A stretch of DNA of 40,773 bases from Lentilactobacillus sunkii DSM 19904 (GCF_001435575.1 NZ_AZEA01000020.1:1-40773); one strand, 5' to 3'; shown: positions 1 to 9,182, numbered from the stretch's first letter. Numbers and translations are program-made. The notes: generated by a model not told the origin, from the sequence alone.

Positions 1-6
1 CGTTAA

Positions 7-24
7 CTGGGACTTTTGTCCCAG
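7..24. repeat. Perfect hairpin CTGGGAC-TTTT-GTCCCAG
   Basis: A 7-bp perfect inverted repeat with a 4-nt loop lies just beyond the 3' end of the methyltransferase gene. It could end minus-strand transcription, but no T-tract follows on the minus strand (TTAACG comes next). It may instead be a dispersed intergenic hairpin. Confidence 0.35.
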
Positions 25-41
25 CCCCATTGTACAATATG

Positions 42-1268
42 TTATCCAACTTTAGTAAAGAACTTATGATCTCCACCCTTTTTGATGGCTTGGAAAAACA
101 TGTCATTATCAAATAACGGAACAACTGGGAAGTTACGATCACGCTGATCAGTTTTTTCTTCAACAAACTTTTTGAGTTCGTTATCGGAAGAGAAAAATCC
201 AATCGGATATGACGTCCCTTCCATGCGTCCTTTCATGCATGTATAAATAAGTGCAGTTTTATCTTTTGTATTTGGAAGCTTGCTGTCTTGTGGCTGCAGT
301 TCAATTGCTTTAGCGATATTTGTTGCGATTCTTTTGATGACAGGAATGACAACTGAATTGCCAGCTTCCTTGTATAATGCACTGTTTGACAGAGATTCTG
401 GAAGCTTATACTTGCTGGGGTAGCCTTGTGCGTTAAATGTCTCACGGGGCGTTAGCTTTCGAATTTGACCGTCAAATGTTTTGATAAGAGGTACGTTGTG
501 TCCACCGGTTCCCATATTAGCAGTTAGCGTAGGAATTACATGGCTTTTATTTTCGCGGACATATTGTCGTCTCCATTGATAAATTGTGTCTGAGGAGGTG
601 ACGTACTTTGCTAATTCATCATAAAACGGCTGTTTATTTTTTCTATAATAATATTTCTCGTCAACTTTTGCAGAGAAATCAATAACCTTTGTAAGCGAGG
701 TAGTTAGAGGTATCTTGCTGGGGAACTCAAATGCATCGAAGGCCTGTTTGTTTTTGAATCCAACTACATAAATTCTTTCCCGGTTCTGTGGAATGTTCCC
801 GTAATCTTTTGCGTTCAATACCTTCCACTTAATGTAGTAACCAGCGTGAACTAAAAATTCGCGAATAACTTTAAAAGTATTTCCGTGATCGTGTGTGACT
901 AAATTCTTAACATTCTCAAGGAAAACAACCTTTGGCTGCTTAGCCTTTATCACTTTTAATGCTTCGAAAAAAAGATCGCCACGCTCATCATCTAGTCCTC
1001 GCCTGTATCCAGCAACACTAAAAGGTTGGCAAGGGAATCCCGCAAGTACAGTGTCTATGTTTGAATTACCAAGAACACCAGTGTTTGGATCAACGTCGTG
1101 TATGTCTCGTCGATCCAATATTGAATCGCCAAAGTTTTTGGCGAAAGTCTCTTGTGCATTCTTGTCAAATTCATTCGCATAGACAGTTTGAAAGCATCCT
1201 ACTTGTGAGAACCCAATATCGATTCCGCCGACACCGGCGAAAAGAGATGCTACGTTCATCTTATCCAT
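42..1268 (-). CDS. DNA (cytosine-5) methyltransferase
   Basis: Transfers a methyl group from S-adenosylmethionine to C5 of cytosine in a specific DNA site. The 408-residue protein shows the C5-methylase motifs in order: motif I FAGVGG (about residues 10-15), motif IV GFPCQPFS with the catalytic Cys near residue 80, motif VI ENV near 118, motif VIII QNRERIY, a target-recognition stretch around the IPTLTANMGTGG segment, and motif X GNSV. A tail of about 70 residues follows motif X and was not recognised. I chose the ATG at 1268 (MDKMNVASLF) because GGAG lies about 10 nt upstream; an earlier in-frame ATG at 1319 has no such site and overlaps the operator. No endonuclease gene lies to the right, so it is either orphan or has a partner beyond the left edge. 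The target sequence cannot be read from the protein by eye. Confidence 0.93.
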   Translation of the reverse strand: MDKMNVASLFAGVGGIDIGFSQVGCFQTVYANEFDKNAQETFAKNFGDSILDRRDIHDVDPNTGVLGNSNIDTVLAGFPCQPFSVAGYRRGLDDERGDLFFEALKVIKAKQPKVVFLENVKNLVTHDHGNTFKVIREFLVHAGYYIKWKVLNAKDYGNIPQNRERIYVVGFKNKQAFDAFEFPSKIPLTTSLTKVIDFSAKVDEKYYYRKNKQPFYDELAKYVTSSDTIYQWRRQYVRENKSHVIPTLTANMGTGGHNVPLIKTFDGQIRKLTPRETFNAQGYPSKYKLPESLSNSALYKEAGNSVVIPVIKRIATNIAKAIELQPQDSKLPNTKDKTALIYTCMKGRMEGTSYPIGFFSSDNELKKFVEEKTDQRDRNFPVVPLFDNDMFFQAIKKGGDHKFFTKVG

Positions 1269-1299
1269 GTTTATGCCACTCCATCCTTTAAAATTCATA

Positions 1300-1331
1300 C
1301 GAATAAACGTTCGTATCAAGTATTAATTATA
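1300..1331 (-). promoter_or_regulatory. Promoter -10 with LexA-like SOS box before the methyltransferase
   Basis: On the minus strand a TATAAT (1326-1331) is followed by the palindrome ATACGAA-N6-TTCGTAT (1298-1317 region). Its core CGAATAAACGTTCG (1300-1313) differs at one position from the Gram-positive LexA/DinR consensus CGAAC-N4-GTTCG. It sits between the -10 and the start codon, where a bound repressor would block transcription. No convincing -35 was found. LexA control is inference. Confidence 0.5.
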
Positions 1332-1466
1332 CGGCAACGTTTAAAAAAATGCAGCCCAAAAGATCTTTCTTTTTTGTTACTTTGTATCAATAAATACTAA
1401 AAAGAATTACAAATAAGACAAAGAAGATAATAATTGGTATTCCAAGTACAAAAGTTAATTCTTGAA

Positions 1467-4400
1467 CTATATTGTTTCCAACACCTTCGTATGACTCTTC
1501 CCCTGCCCAACAGCCTTAACTCTCAACTGACAAGGAATACTCTGCTGAAGCATCTGCACATGACTAATAATCCCAATAGTCCGGTCATTACTCTCAATGC
1601 TTTCCAATGCCGCCATCGCGGTCGAGAGTGAATCCTGATCCAAGGTTCCAAATCCTTCATCGACAAACAAGGTGTCGATGCTAATGCCACCAGCTTCATT
1701 TTGAATGACTTCTCCAAGGGCTAATGCCAAGCTCAAGGCAACGATGAAGCTTTCGCCACCGGATAAAGTATGGACGTTTCGATCTTCGCCCACATCACCA
1801 TCAAATACATCAATTTCCAATCCGGTATTCTTCTGATATGAGCCGGATTCTCTGTGGAGCTTAAGAAGATATCTGCCTGAACTTAACTTCTTCAGATGCT
1901 GGTTAGCTACTTGAAGGATTTCTGCCAATTCGGCTCTTAATACATAGCGCTCCAGGCTCAGCTTGTTTGCACCTTTACCGTTAATTGCATCAACAAGTTG
2001 TTGCAGTTGAGTGATTTCCTCTTCTTGAGTCTTCACCTTTTTATAGTATTTTTCGATATTCTCCAAAGTCTTTTGGTTGAGGGTAAACTGTTCGTGTTGG
2101 CGATTATATGCGCCTCGTGAATCCTCAACTTTTCCGGCCAAAGCATCCACAAGCACTTTTTCTTTCTCCAAATCCACTCGTTGCTTGTCGCCGATTTCCT
2201 TTTTAAAGTGATCGATGTCATATCCAACTTGTTTAACTGAATCATTGTAATCATTAATTTGATGTTGGATGTGTTCAATACCATCGAGATTTTGCAGTAA
2301 AATTTCAAACTGCTTCCAATCTTCTTGGCCAAACTTTTCTTGGACTGCTTTGGTGATCGCATCTTGCAGGTCACTAAGTGATTGCTTAGACTTATCCAGT
2401 TCAACTAACAGACTTTGCTGCCTTCCCTGCAGTGAACCGATATGAGTCTTGACCTTGCCCAAATCATCATTATTTTGCTTAACGTTCTTTTCATAAGCAT
2501 CATTTGAGTTTTTCAGCTCGGCCAAATGATTATCAAGAGACTTAAGGTCATTAAATTCTGAAGGCAAGTTATGTTCCAACTCAGTTAAAGCACCTTGTTG
2601 CGATGACATGTCGCTGGTAAATTTTCTCAGGGACTGCTGTAATTCTTCGCGTTGTTTTGTTAGGCTCGATAACTTTGTGTTTGCAGCATCCTTTTTGTTC
2701 TTCTGAGATTTAAGATGGTCAATCTGATCGTTTATGCTGTTGATTGTTTCGTTGGTTTCATTTTGTATATCGTTCAGTTGCTTTGCGACTTCATCAATTT
2801 CAGTTGAAACATCCTGAATTTGAAGTTCTGCTTCAACATTGGTGACCATTTCCTTAACTCGCTGATGATAACTTTTACTTTGTTCATCCAGCTGATTCTG
2901 GCTTGTTTCTACCTGTGACTTATAGGCAGATTCTGCCGTTATCGCTTCGTTCAGTCGAGTATTGGCAGCCTTTAAGTCAGCGTCACTCACATTTTGTTCA
3001 GGTGACAAATGAGCCGGTGCAGGATGATCGGTTCCGCCACAGACAGGGCAGGGAGTTCCGGGCTTTAGTTGCTCAACCAGCTTACTAATTTCGTTTTGAA
3101 TCCGGATATTGTTGAGGTTATCTGCTTCTTCTTGACGCTTATTTCTTGTCGCTGATGCATCCGCCAGTGAAGTTTTATCTCGGACGATTAGTGATTCTAA
3201 TCGCTTATTCTTTTCTCTCAAAGTGGTTAAGTCAGTTATCTTTTCTTCAAAATTACTCAACGTGTGCGACTTTTGCTTTGCACTTAACAGATCATCATTT
3301 AAATTGGATTGCCCATTGAGTTCCTTTTCCAAAGCATCAATTTCAGTGGCCATTTTTTTCGACTGATTTTTATTATCAACGACCTGTTGTGTTAATTCAG
3401 TGACCTTTTTAGTGGATGTCGCAACTTTCTGTTTCAATTGATCCCGTTTCTTAAATGAATCACGTTGTTTTGCGAGAACGGCCATTTCATTGGTAATTTT
3501 ATCTTGTTGTTCTTTTTGTCCTTCAAGGTCCTCGTGAATCTGCTCTAAATCTTTTTGCTTGGACGAAGCGTCAGACAGCTGACTTTTGACTGTCTCAATC
3601 TCATCTTGATACTGATGGACATCCGTTTGGCCTTTTTGAAATTGATCATGCTTTGGCTTTAAATCTTTGGCCCATGATAAGTCGTCAAATTGTTTTTGCA
3701 GCGCATCGAATTGTGGCTTGCTGGCCTGTAATGTTGTTTGCTGTTTCTTCGCATCTTCCAATGAGTCGATTTGTTTGTTGGTTTCTTGGTGAGAAATAAG
3801 TTCGTTGTTCTTTGCTTTATATTCTTTACTGAGTTGTTTTAGCTTGGCGTCAAGCTGTTCCAAAGTTTTCTTGGAGTTGGCCTGCTGTTGATTAAGTGCG
3901 CCCAGCTGGGTTTCAGTATTTTGATCTGAAATATCTTCCGGTGCGTCAATCCAGGTGATGGTTGCCAAACTGTGCTTGATTGACTCTTGCCAACCCGTGG
4001 AATTACGGGCTTTTGTCTTTAGCTCCTCGTTTAACACGTCACCCCAGTTGCGGTAAAGACTGGTGTGGAAAATGTTACGGAGGAGTTTTTCCTTTTGGTC
4101 ACTGCTGGCAGATAGAAACTCTTGAAAATCGCCTTGGGGCAGCAAGACAATTTGGACAAATTGTTTTCGATTGAGTTGAAGGATATCATCAATTTTTGTG
4201 CCAATCTGGACCAACTTGGTAATTTCTTCAATTTTTTCGCCATCTTTAAAGATGTCCAGCTTGCCAGTGGCTCCATATTCCTTTTGGCCGGTGCCTCGCT
4301 TCTTGTTTAATACCTGAACAGGCTCACGAGAAATTTGATAAGTAGTTCCCTGGTGCTCAAACGTCAGATCAACTTTAGTTGGTGAATCAAAATCCGCAAA

Positions 4401-4604
4401 ATCGGAGCGCAATAAGGCAGGATTACGATCGTCAGTGATCCCCTGGCCATAGAGTGCAAATGTGATTGCATCAAAAATGGTCGTCTTACCGCTACCCGTA
4501 TTTCCGGAAATTAAAAATACTGATGACCTGTTCAATTCAGTAAAATCAATTGTTTCATTCTCATATGGGCCAAAATTTTCCATGTGCAATTTTAATGGTT
4601 TCAC
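1467..4604 (-). CDS. sbcC: Exonuclease subunit SbcC (SMC-like ATPase)
   Basis: ATPase subunit of the SbcCD (bacterial Mre11-Rad50) nuclease, which opens DNA hairpins and processes double-strand ends. The 1045-residue protein has Walker A GNTGSGKT at residues 34-41, two long coiled-coil arms rich in Gln/Lys/Glu, a zinc hook CPVC near residue 518, the ABC signature LSGGES near 948 and Walker B DEGFGTLD near 980. Length is typical for Firmicutes. The start is GTG at 4604; its site GGAGGT lies within the end of sbcD and the two genes share one base (TAGTG), so they are translationally coupled in one operon. Confidence 0.96.
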   Translation of the reverse strand: MKPLKLHMENFGPYENETIDFTELNRSSVFLISGNTGSGKTTIFDAITFALYGQGITDDRNPALLRSDFADFDSPTKVDLTFEHQGTTYQISREPVQVLNKKRGTGQKEYGATGKLDIFKDGEKIEEITKLVQIGTKIDDILQLNRKQFVQIVLLPQGDFQEFLSASSDQKEKLLRNIFHTSLYRNWGDVLNEELKTKARNSTGWQESIKHSLATITWIDAPEDISDQNTETQLGALNQQQANSKKTLEQLDAKLKQLSKEYKAKNNELISHQETNKQIDSLEDAKKQQTTLQASKPQFDALQKQFDDLSWAKDLKPKHDQFQKGQTDVHQYQDEIETVKSQLSDASSKQKDLEQIHEDLEGQKEQQDKITNEMAVLAKQRDSFKKRDQLKQKVATSTKKVTELTQQVVDNKNQSKKMATEIDALEKELNGQSNLNDDLLSAKQKSHTLSNFEEKITDLTTLREKNKRLESLIVRDKTSLADASATRNKRQEEADNLNNIRIQNEISKLVEQLKPGTPCPVCGGTDHPAPAHLSPEQNVSDADLKAANTRLNEAITAESAYKSQVETSQNQLDEQSKSYHQRVKEMVTNVEAELQIQDVSTEIDEVAKQLNDIQNETNETINSINDQIDHLKSQKNKKDAANTKLSSLTKQREELQQSLRKFTSDMSSQQGALTELEHNLPSEFNDLKSLDNHLAELKNSNDAYEKNVKQNNDDLGKVKTHIGSLQGRQQSLLVELDKSKQSLSDLQDAITKAVQEKFGQEDWKQFEILLQNLDGIEHIQHQINDYNDSVKQVGYDIDHFKKEIGDKQRVDLEKEKVLVDALAGKVEDSRGAYNRQHEQFTLNQKTLENIEKYYKKVKTQEEEITQLQQLVDAINGKGANKLSLERYVLRAELAEILQVANQHLKKLSSGRYLLKLHRESGSYQKNTGLEIDVFDGDVGEDRNVHTLSGGESFIVALSLALALGEVIQNEAGGISIDTLFVDEGFGTLDQDSLSTAMAALESIESNDRTIGIISHVQMLQQSIPCQLRVKAVGQGKSHTKVLETI

Positions 4605-5746
4605 TAGTTTTTACCTCCAGCGTTAGGTTTGTTGGCTTCTTTCAATGCGTTGGCAGCCCACTTTTCTTGTTGAGGAGTCAAAGTATCGTTGGCCACTTTT
4701 TCGTAGAATTCTTCTAGCAGGTCCATGGGATCTTTTTGACGAATCTCTTTGCCATTTTCACCGTCATAATCCGATGCACCAGCCAGGCCATTTTCCCAGG
4801 TTAACGAAATAATGTTGGGATAAATATTGCGGAGTCTGGCCATGGCGTTAGGGATGAGTTTCGTATCAGTTAAAGTAATGCCAAAATAATTATCCAGATT
4901 TTGCTTGTCATAAAAAGTTTCGTCAGTGAGGGTGTCAAAACTATCAGTCAGTATTTGGACGTCTCTAATGGGTGTAATTGGCTTAAAAGTCATATTAAAG
5001 GGATCGGTGTCAATTATATAAACACCCTTTTTCTGATTCGCTTCTGATAATGAAAATTTAACGGGTGATCCACTATACCGTGCGCGTTCAGCGTGGAGAG
5101 CATCCTTCCCATGCAAATGGCCAAGGGCAACATAGTCGAAATCCTTAAGCAGTGAGACCGGAACCGATGCCAGTCCACCAACCGTCAGCTTGATTTCCGA
5201 ATCAGTAGTGGCACTGCCATCCGCAAAGAAATGGGCCACAAGGATGTGCTTTTTGTTTGGATCAAAAAGAGTTTTCATTTTCTCTGATATGAGTTTGAAT
5301 GCCTGATCCAATTGTTTGATGGAATCGTCATTGAAATATTGTTGGGCAGCAAACAATTCAAAATAAGGTAGTAAAAAGATTTGGGTATCGGGAAGCTCCA
5401 CCGGGGTGAATGCTTCTTCGAGTTGAGTATGTAAGTAGAAGTGAGATTGTTTGAACCACTTTGTCCCAGTTGATAGGCGAGTGGCACTGTCATGATTACC
5501 AGAAATTGCGTAGATCGGGAGTTTGTCTTTGAGATTCAGCCTTTCAATCATTGAGTTCAAAACACCAACTGAATCCTCGGCCGGCATACTTCGGTCATAT
5601 AAGTCACCGGCAATAATGATGCCGTCAACTTTTTCATCCAGAGCTATTTTTTCGATCTGGTCAAAGGCATTTTCTTGTTCTTCGGTTAAATCAAATCCGT
5701 GGAGTCGACGGCCAATATGCCAGTCGGCAGTGTGTAATAGGCGCAT
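4604..5746 (-). CDS. sbcD: Exonuclease subunit SbcD (Mre11-like phosphoesterase)
   Basis: Mn-dependent nuclease subunit that partners SbcC. The 380-residue protein carries the calcineurin-like phosphoesterase motifs in order: DWHIG at residues 8-12, GDLYDR near 47, GNHD near 83, a later VAHF histidine, and GHLHG near 207. The ATG at 5746 is preceded by AAAGGA at normal spacing. It is the first gene of the sbcD-sbcC operon and overlaps sbcC by one base. The upstream strip holds a 13-bp palindrome that might be an operator. Confidence 0.96.
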   Translation of the reverse strand: MRLLHTADWHIGRRLHGFDLTEEQENAFDQIEKIALDEKVDGIIIAGDLYDRSMPAEDSVGVLNSMIERLNLKDKLPIYAISGNHDSATRLSTGTKWFKQSHFYLHTQLEEAFTPVELPDTQIFLLPYFELFAAQQYFNDDSIKQLDQAFKLISEKMKTLFDPNKKHILVAHFFADGSATTDSEIKLTVGGLASVPVSLLKDFDYVALGHLHGKDALHAERARYSGSPVKFSLSEANQKKGVYIIDTDPFNMTFKPITPIRDVQILTDSFDTLTDETFYDKQNLDNYFGITLTDTKLIPNAMARLRNIYPNIISLTWENGLAGASDYDGENGKEIRQKDPMDLLEEFYEKVANDTLTPQQEKWAANALKEANKPNAGGKN

Positions 5747-6091
5747 GAGTGTGGGTCCTTTCTTTGGTGGATTCTGTTGTTATTGATAGTATACATTTAA
5801 TCAATATCAAACGGCGTTTGTAATATGATCAAATTTGGATTTACCGGTTTAGCAACCGACTGGATTCGATGATGGGAGGACGGTTTTTATATTAAAATCA
5901 AATAACAATATAGTTATTCAAATTAATTTGGCGTATTATTATATTATGTCAACGATTGCAGCCCGGCAGCTTACTTTTTGTAGGCAAATGTTACTGGTAT
6001 TTGCAGTCAGATGAGTCAATTGTTTATTACAATTCTTGTTATGATGAATTTACGGCATACATAGAAAATTACTTGTGGGAGTGGTTGGGTT
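5747..6091. other. Divergent intergenic region between sbcD and a secreted-protein gene
   Basis: This 345-bp strip has no gene I can support. For the minus strand it holds a TATACT -10-like element and the palindrome CAAACG-G-CGTTTG at 5808-5820. For the plus strand it holds an extended -10, TGTTATGAT, at 6037-6045. The middle is AT-rich and featureless to the eye. Confidence 0.5.
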
Positions 6092-6457
6092 ATGAAGTTT
6101 AAGAAAACGTTGTTGTTTGTTGCTTCATTGGTTATGTTTGGGACTATCGCAGGTCCTTCAGTAACTGCCAATGCTAAAAAGATTGTTGGGATGCCAAGAT
6201 CGTTTCGGCATGTTTGGTATCGTGGTCACGAGAGGATGAAGATTACAAAGTATCACGTCTATTGGGGATCGAGAAGTCGCTGGTACAAATACAGCAGGGT
6301 TACATTTAAGTATGTATTTCTTACAGGGCATCGTGCTCTACCCGATATTCCAAATGGTGTCGGGGTTGAACCTTACACATTGTCTCACGGGCATATGTAT
6401 TATGGTTTGCCACAGTCTAAAGGTGGAGACGGCACGTTCTACAGATACCACCGATAA
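6092..6457 (+). CDS. Small secreted basic protein, function unknown
   Basis: I do not recognise the family. The 121-residue product begins with a classic signal peptide: KFKK charged start, hydrophobic core to about residue 22, and a likely cleavage after the ANA near residue 28. The mature part of about 93 residues is rich in Tyr, Arg, His and Trp with no cysteine, as in many small lactobacillar surface proteins that bind the wall by charge. GGGAG lies about 10 nt before the ATG, and an extended -10 (TGTTATGAT) lies about 50 bp upstream. The next gene starts 27 nt downstream on the same strand, so the two may be co-transcribed. Confidence 0.7.
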   Translation: MKFKKTLLFVASLVMFGTIAGPSVTANAKKIVGMPRSFRHVWYRGHERMKITKYHVYWGSRSRWYKYSRVTFKYVFLTGHRALPDIPNGVGVEPYTLSHGHMYYGLPQSKGGDGTFYRYHR

Positions 6458-6484
6458 TCCGGCTCTGAGGGGAGTCTACAATAA

Positions 6485-7330
6485 GTGGAAACGAAGCTAA
6501 GAGACAACAGTTTGATAAAAGCACTGATGTTCAGCCTTATCACGTTAATAGGCATGGTGGCGTTCGCTAAAAGCTCATCGGCATATGCCCCTGTTACGCC
6601 AGTTATTGACGATCAGTTACATATTTTAACTGCGCAACAAAAGCAACAAATTATGAATGAAAATGAAAAGTTGGCTCATAAGCCTTATCACCAACAGCTG
6701 TGGTTTATCTCTACCAACAAAACACCTAGCGACTTCGATCCAGTTAACAGTCCTTTGGATTTGGAAACATTAGGGGAATCCAAATTTAGTTTGCTTAGTT
6801 TAGAGCAAGCTACAGTTGATTTCGTTGAAGACTTTACCAAGCAGTATACTAATTTGAATGAAAACTCACAGGATCCGGGTGAAGAACAAGCTGCTTGGCA
6901 TGTTGCCGATTATGTCACTATTATTTTAGTTGCACCGCACTTTAAGTATAAAGTGATGCCATTGATATCAGATGATGCCCAAGATCATATCAGCGACGTT
7001 CGGGATTATATCATGACTCATCAGCTTAACTTCAAAGATTACAGCCAGGCGAATGTCATGGACACGGTGAACTTTGTCAGTTCATTTTTGAATACCAAAG
7101 CTACAAATAAAAAAGACAATGGTGGTATTACCGAAGGCAACCTTTGGACCATCGGAATTGGATTAGTTATATTGTTTAGCATTATTCACTACATCCGTCA
7201 TCGCCACGATTCCAAGGGGCCTTCCCATGTTGATCCGGAAATGGATGACGCTTCAGCCAGGTATGATAATGGCTGGCTGGACGGTGTTTATTTTGGGGAG
7301 AATAGTGGGGATGATTCGTTTAAGAATTGA
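6485..7330 (+). CDS. TPM-domain-like membrane-anchored protein
   Basis: A 281-residue exported protein. Residues about 10-33 form a signal peptide or anchor ending near SSAYA, followed by a DDQLHILTAQQ stretch resembling the start of TPM (YgcG/Psb32-type) domains. A single transmembrane segment lies near residues 221-236 (TIGIGLVILFSIIHYI), then a short polar tail, so most of the protein faces outside. TPM proteins are linked to phosphatase activity in plants and are mostly uncharacterised in bacteria. The start is GTG at 6485, chosen because GGGGAG lies 10 nt upstream. The domain call is by resemblance and is uncertain; it could be an unrelated surface protein. Confidence 0.6.
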   Translation: METKLRDNSLIKALMFSLITLIGMVAFAKSSSAYAPVTPVIDDQLHILTAQQKQQIMNENEKLAHKPYHQQLWFISTNKTPSDFDPVNSPLDLETLGESKFSLLSLEQATVDFVEDFTKQYTNLNENSQDPGEEQAAWHVADYVTIILVAPHFKYKVMPLISDDAQDHISDVRDYIMTHQLNFKDYSQANVMDTVNFVSSFLNTKATNKKDNGGITEGNLWTIGIGLVILFSIIHYIRHRHDSKGPSHVDPEMDDASARYDNGWLDGVYFGENSGDDSFKN

Positions 7331-7430
7331 AGACGTTACAATTAGCAATCTAAATTTACGGAATGCCGTTACCAGAAGTTTTTCCGCGTAATTAAAGAAG
7401 GGAAATTATTAAAAATTTTGGAGGGTAATC

Positions 7431-9182
7431 ATGTCATCATTTGTAGAAATACCACAACCATCAAGATTCAGAATGGGTGAATTGTTTAAAGATAATAACT
7501 TCACTGTTCCTATGTATCAAAGAAATTATGATTGGGAAAGCGACCAGATTGTTGATTTTTGGGATGATTTAGTTGATCTTGTTGAAGGAAATCGAAATAG
7601 TCATTTCTTTGGTCAAATCGTGACATTTAAGAACGAAGATGGACGTCAGGAAATTATTGATGGTCAACAAAGATTAACAACCAGCCCTATCTTCATGGCT
7701 GTTATTAAAGATATCGCGACTAAAATGTATCAAGATAACTTTGCTAAAGATATATCTTTGTCTGACCTTGATCGTGGCGATAAACTTCGAGACATCAGAA
7801 ATGCCGTTAAAAAGCTGATTCGCGGTGATCATGAAGGAGACCAAGCCTCTCTAGTTGTTGAACAACGTTCTGCAAATAATGGTGAGTTAGAGGATTACTT
7901 TTATGCGCTAACACACAAGGCAAGTGAAGCCTTAAATGAAACAAGTAAGGTTGCTCCAATTAAGAAAATGCGTTCAACATATACCACAATTCACAAATGG
8001 ATTGAGAATGATTTGAAGCTTAAGAAAACACTGGGCGAGAGAATTGATCGTCTAGATAATATTTTCAATTCATTTTACGACAAGTTTTATATTGTGATGA
8101 TTTCAGCACCAAGTCGAATTGATGCTTTTACAATATTTGAAACTCTAAACAGTCGTGGAAAAGATCTTGAAGTTTCAGATATTATTAAGAATCACTTGAT
8201 GTCGTTATTAAATAGTGACATGGATTCCGCTAATACCCAGTGGCAAAGAATTGCGTCTGCTTTTAATGGGGATAGTCACAAGATTTCAAGGTTCATTCGA
8301 ACGTATTGGGCTGCAAGCCATAAAGTAATTCAAGAGTCCAAGTTATATCGTGCCATTAGTCAGCAAATTACGAATAGTAATGATGCAACAGTATTTTTAA
8401 AAGACTTAGATGCACTAGTGGAGATATATACTGTTTTAGATTCTCCAGTTTCTCCAAAGAGTCATTATGAATTCTTTAAAAACAAATTTATCACGCAACA
8501 TCTTGATATTTTAAATAGAATGCATGTTATGTTGTATTATCCAATCGTGATGGCAATGTATTATCGTGGTTATCATGAAGATGACATTCTTAAAGCTGTA
8601 AATAAAATTTTATCAGTATTTGTTCGCCACCGTACAATTAATAACGAAGGAACCAATGTTTTGGAATCTGGTTTTTCTGAAGTCGCTCAACATATTTGGA
8701 ATGTGGACTTGAACGGCATTGACGATATTATCAATGAACTTAACGATAAGTTACTTAAGAGTGATGATTCAATCAAAGCAAACTTTTCGGCGCTTTCTAA
8801 GGAAGGCGGCTTGAAAGGTCCTAAGAAGTGGACACTTGTCTATCTTCTCTCTGAAATATATTCATATTTGTATGATGATTTTGCTGATAACAATTTATAC
8901 ACCAAAGTCTTTGATCAAGACAATTACAAATTGGTTCACATTAGTTCTGACGATTCACTAGGAGATTATAAAGATTATATTGGCAACTGGACTATCCTAG
9001 AGAAGAGATTAGCTACGTCTGCTGAAGAAGATAGTAGTAAATTGGTAGACGCGTTAAATCAATCTGAACTTAAAGCCAATAACGAATTATTCAAGTCAGT
9101 AGAGTTTGGTGGCTGGGACCCTGATCAAATAAGAGAACGACAAACTGACTTCGCTCAGAATGTTGTTAATCAGATTTGGTGA
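7431..9182 (+). CDS. DUF262 (GmrS-like) protein with degenerate DUF1524 C-terminus
   Basis: Predicted DNA-targeting protein of the DUF262/DUF1524 group, which includes GmrSD-type modification-dependent restriction enzymes. The N-terminal part has VPMYQRNYDW (residues 26-35), DGQQRLTT (77-84) and FETLNSRGKDLEV (about 235), all hallmarks of DUF262. The C-terminal 120 residues keep the outline of a DUF1524 HNH nuclease (VHISSDD near 502, IGNWTIL near 516, and a final WDPDQIRERQ...NQIW), but the usual HxxP is HISS and the expected later Asn is not visible. The nuclease half may therefore be inactive or altered. Start ATG follows GGAGGG at 7 nt. The gene looks more AT-rich than the dlt region, and lies alone on the plus strand with a possible remnant behind it. 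Confidence 0.82.
   Translation: MSSFVEIPQPSRFRMGELFKDNNFTVPMYQRNYDWESDQIVDFWDDLVDLVEGNRNSHFFGQIVTFKNEDGRQEIIDGQQRLTTSPIFMAVIKDIATKMYQDNFAKDISLSDLDRGDKLRDIRNAVKKLIRGDHEGDQASLVVEQRSANNGELEDYFYALTHKASEALNETSKVAPIKKMRSTYTTIHKWIENDLKLKKTLGERIDRLDNIFNSFYDKFYIVMISAPSRIDAFTIFETLNSRGKDLEVSDIIKNHLMSLLNSDMDSANTQWQRIASAFNGDSHKISRFIRTYWAASHKVIQESKLYRAISQQITNSNDATVFLKDLDALVEIYTVLDSPVSPKSHYEFFKNKFITQHLDILNRMHVMLYYPIVMAMYYRGYHEDDILKAVNKILSVFVRHRTINNEGTNVLESGFSEVAQHIWNVDLNGIDDIINELNDKLLKSDDSIKANFSALSKEGGLKGPKKWTLVYLLSEIYSYLYDDFADNNLYTKVFDQDNYKLVHISSDDSLGDYKDYIGNWTILEKRLATSAEEDSSKLVDALNQSELKANNELFKSVEFGGWDPDQIRERQTDFAQNVVNQIW

Noticed and set aside
895-1182. Plus-strand open frame of 95 codons inside the methyltransferase gene
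   Set aside because: It is a shadow of the methylase coding strand, with no ribosome binding site and Ser/Pro-rich nonsense composition.
1320-1466. AT-rich gap with AAAGATCTTT palindrome between sbcC and the methyltransferase
   Set aside because: The palindrome is short and no proper stem plus T-run is seen on the minus strand, so I do not call a terminator.
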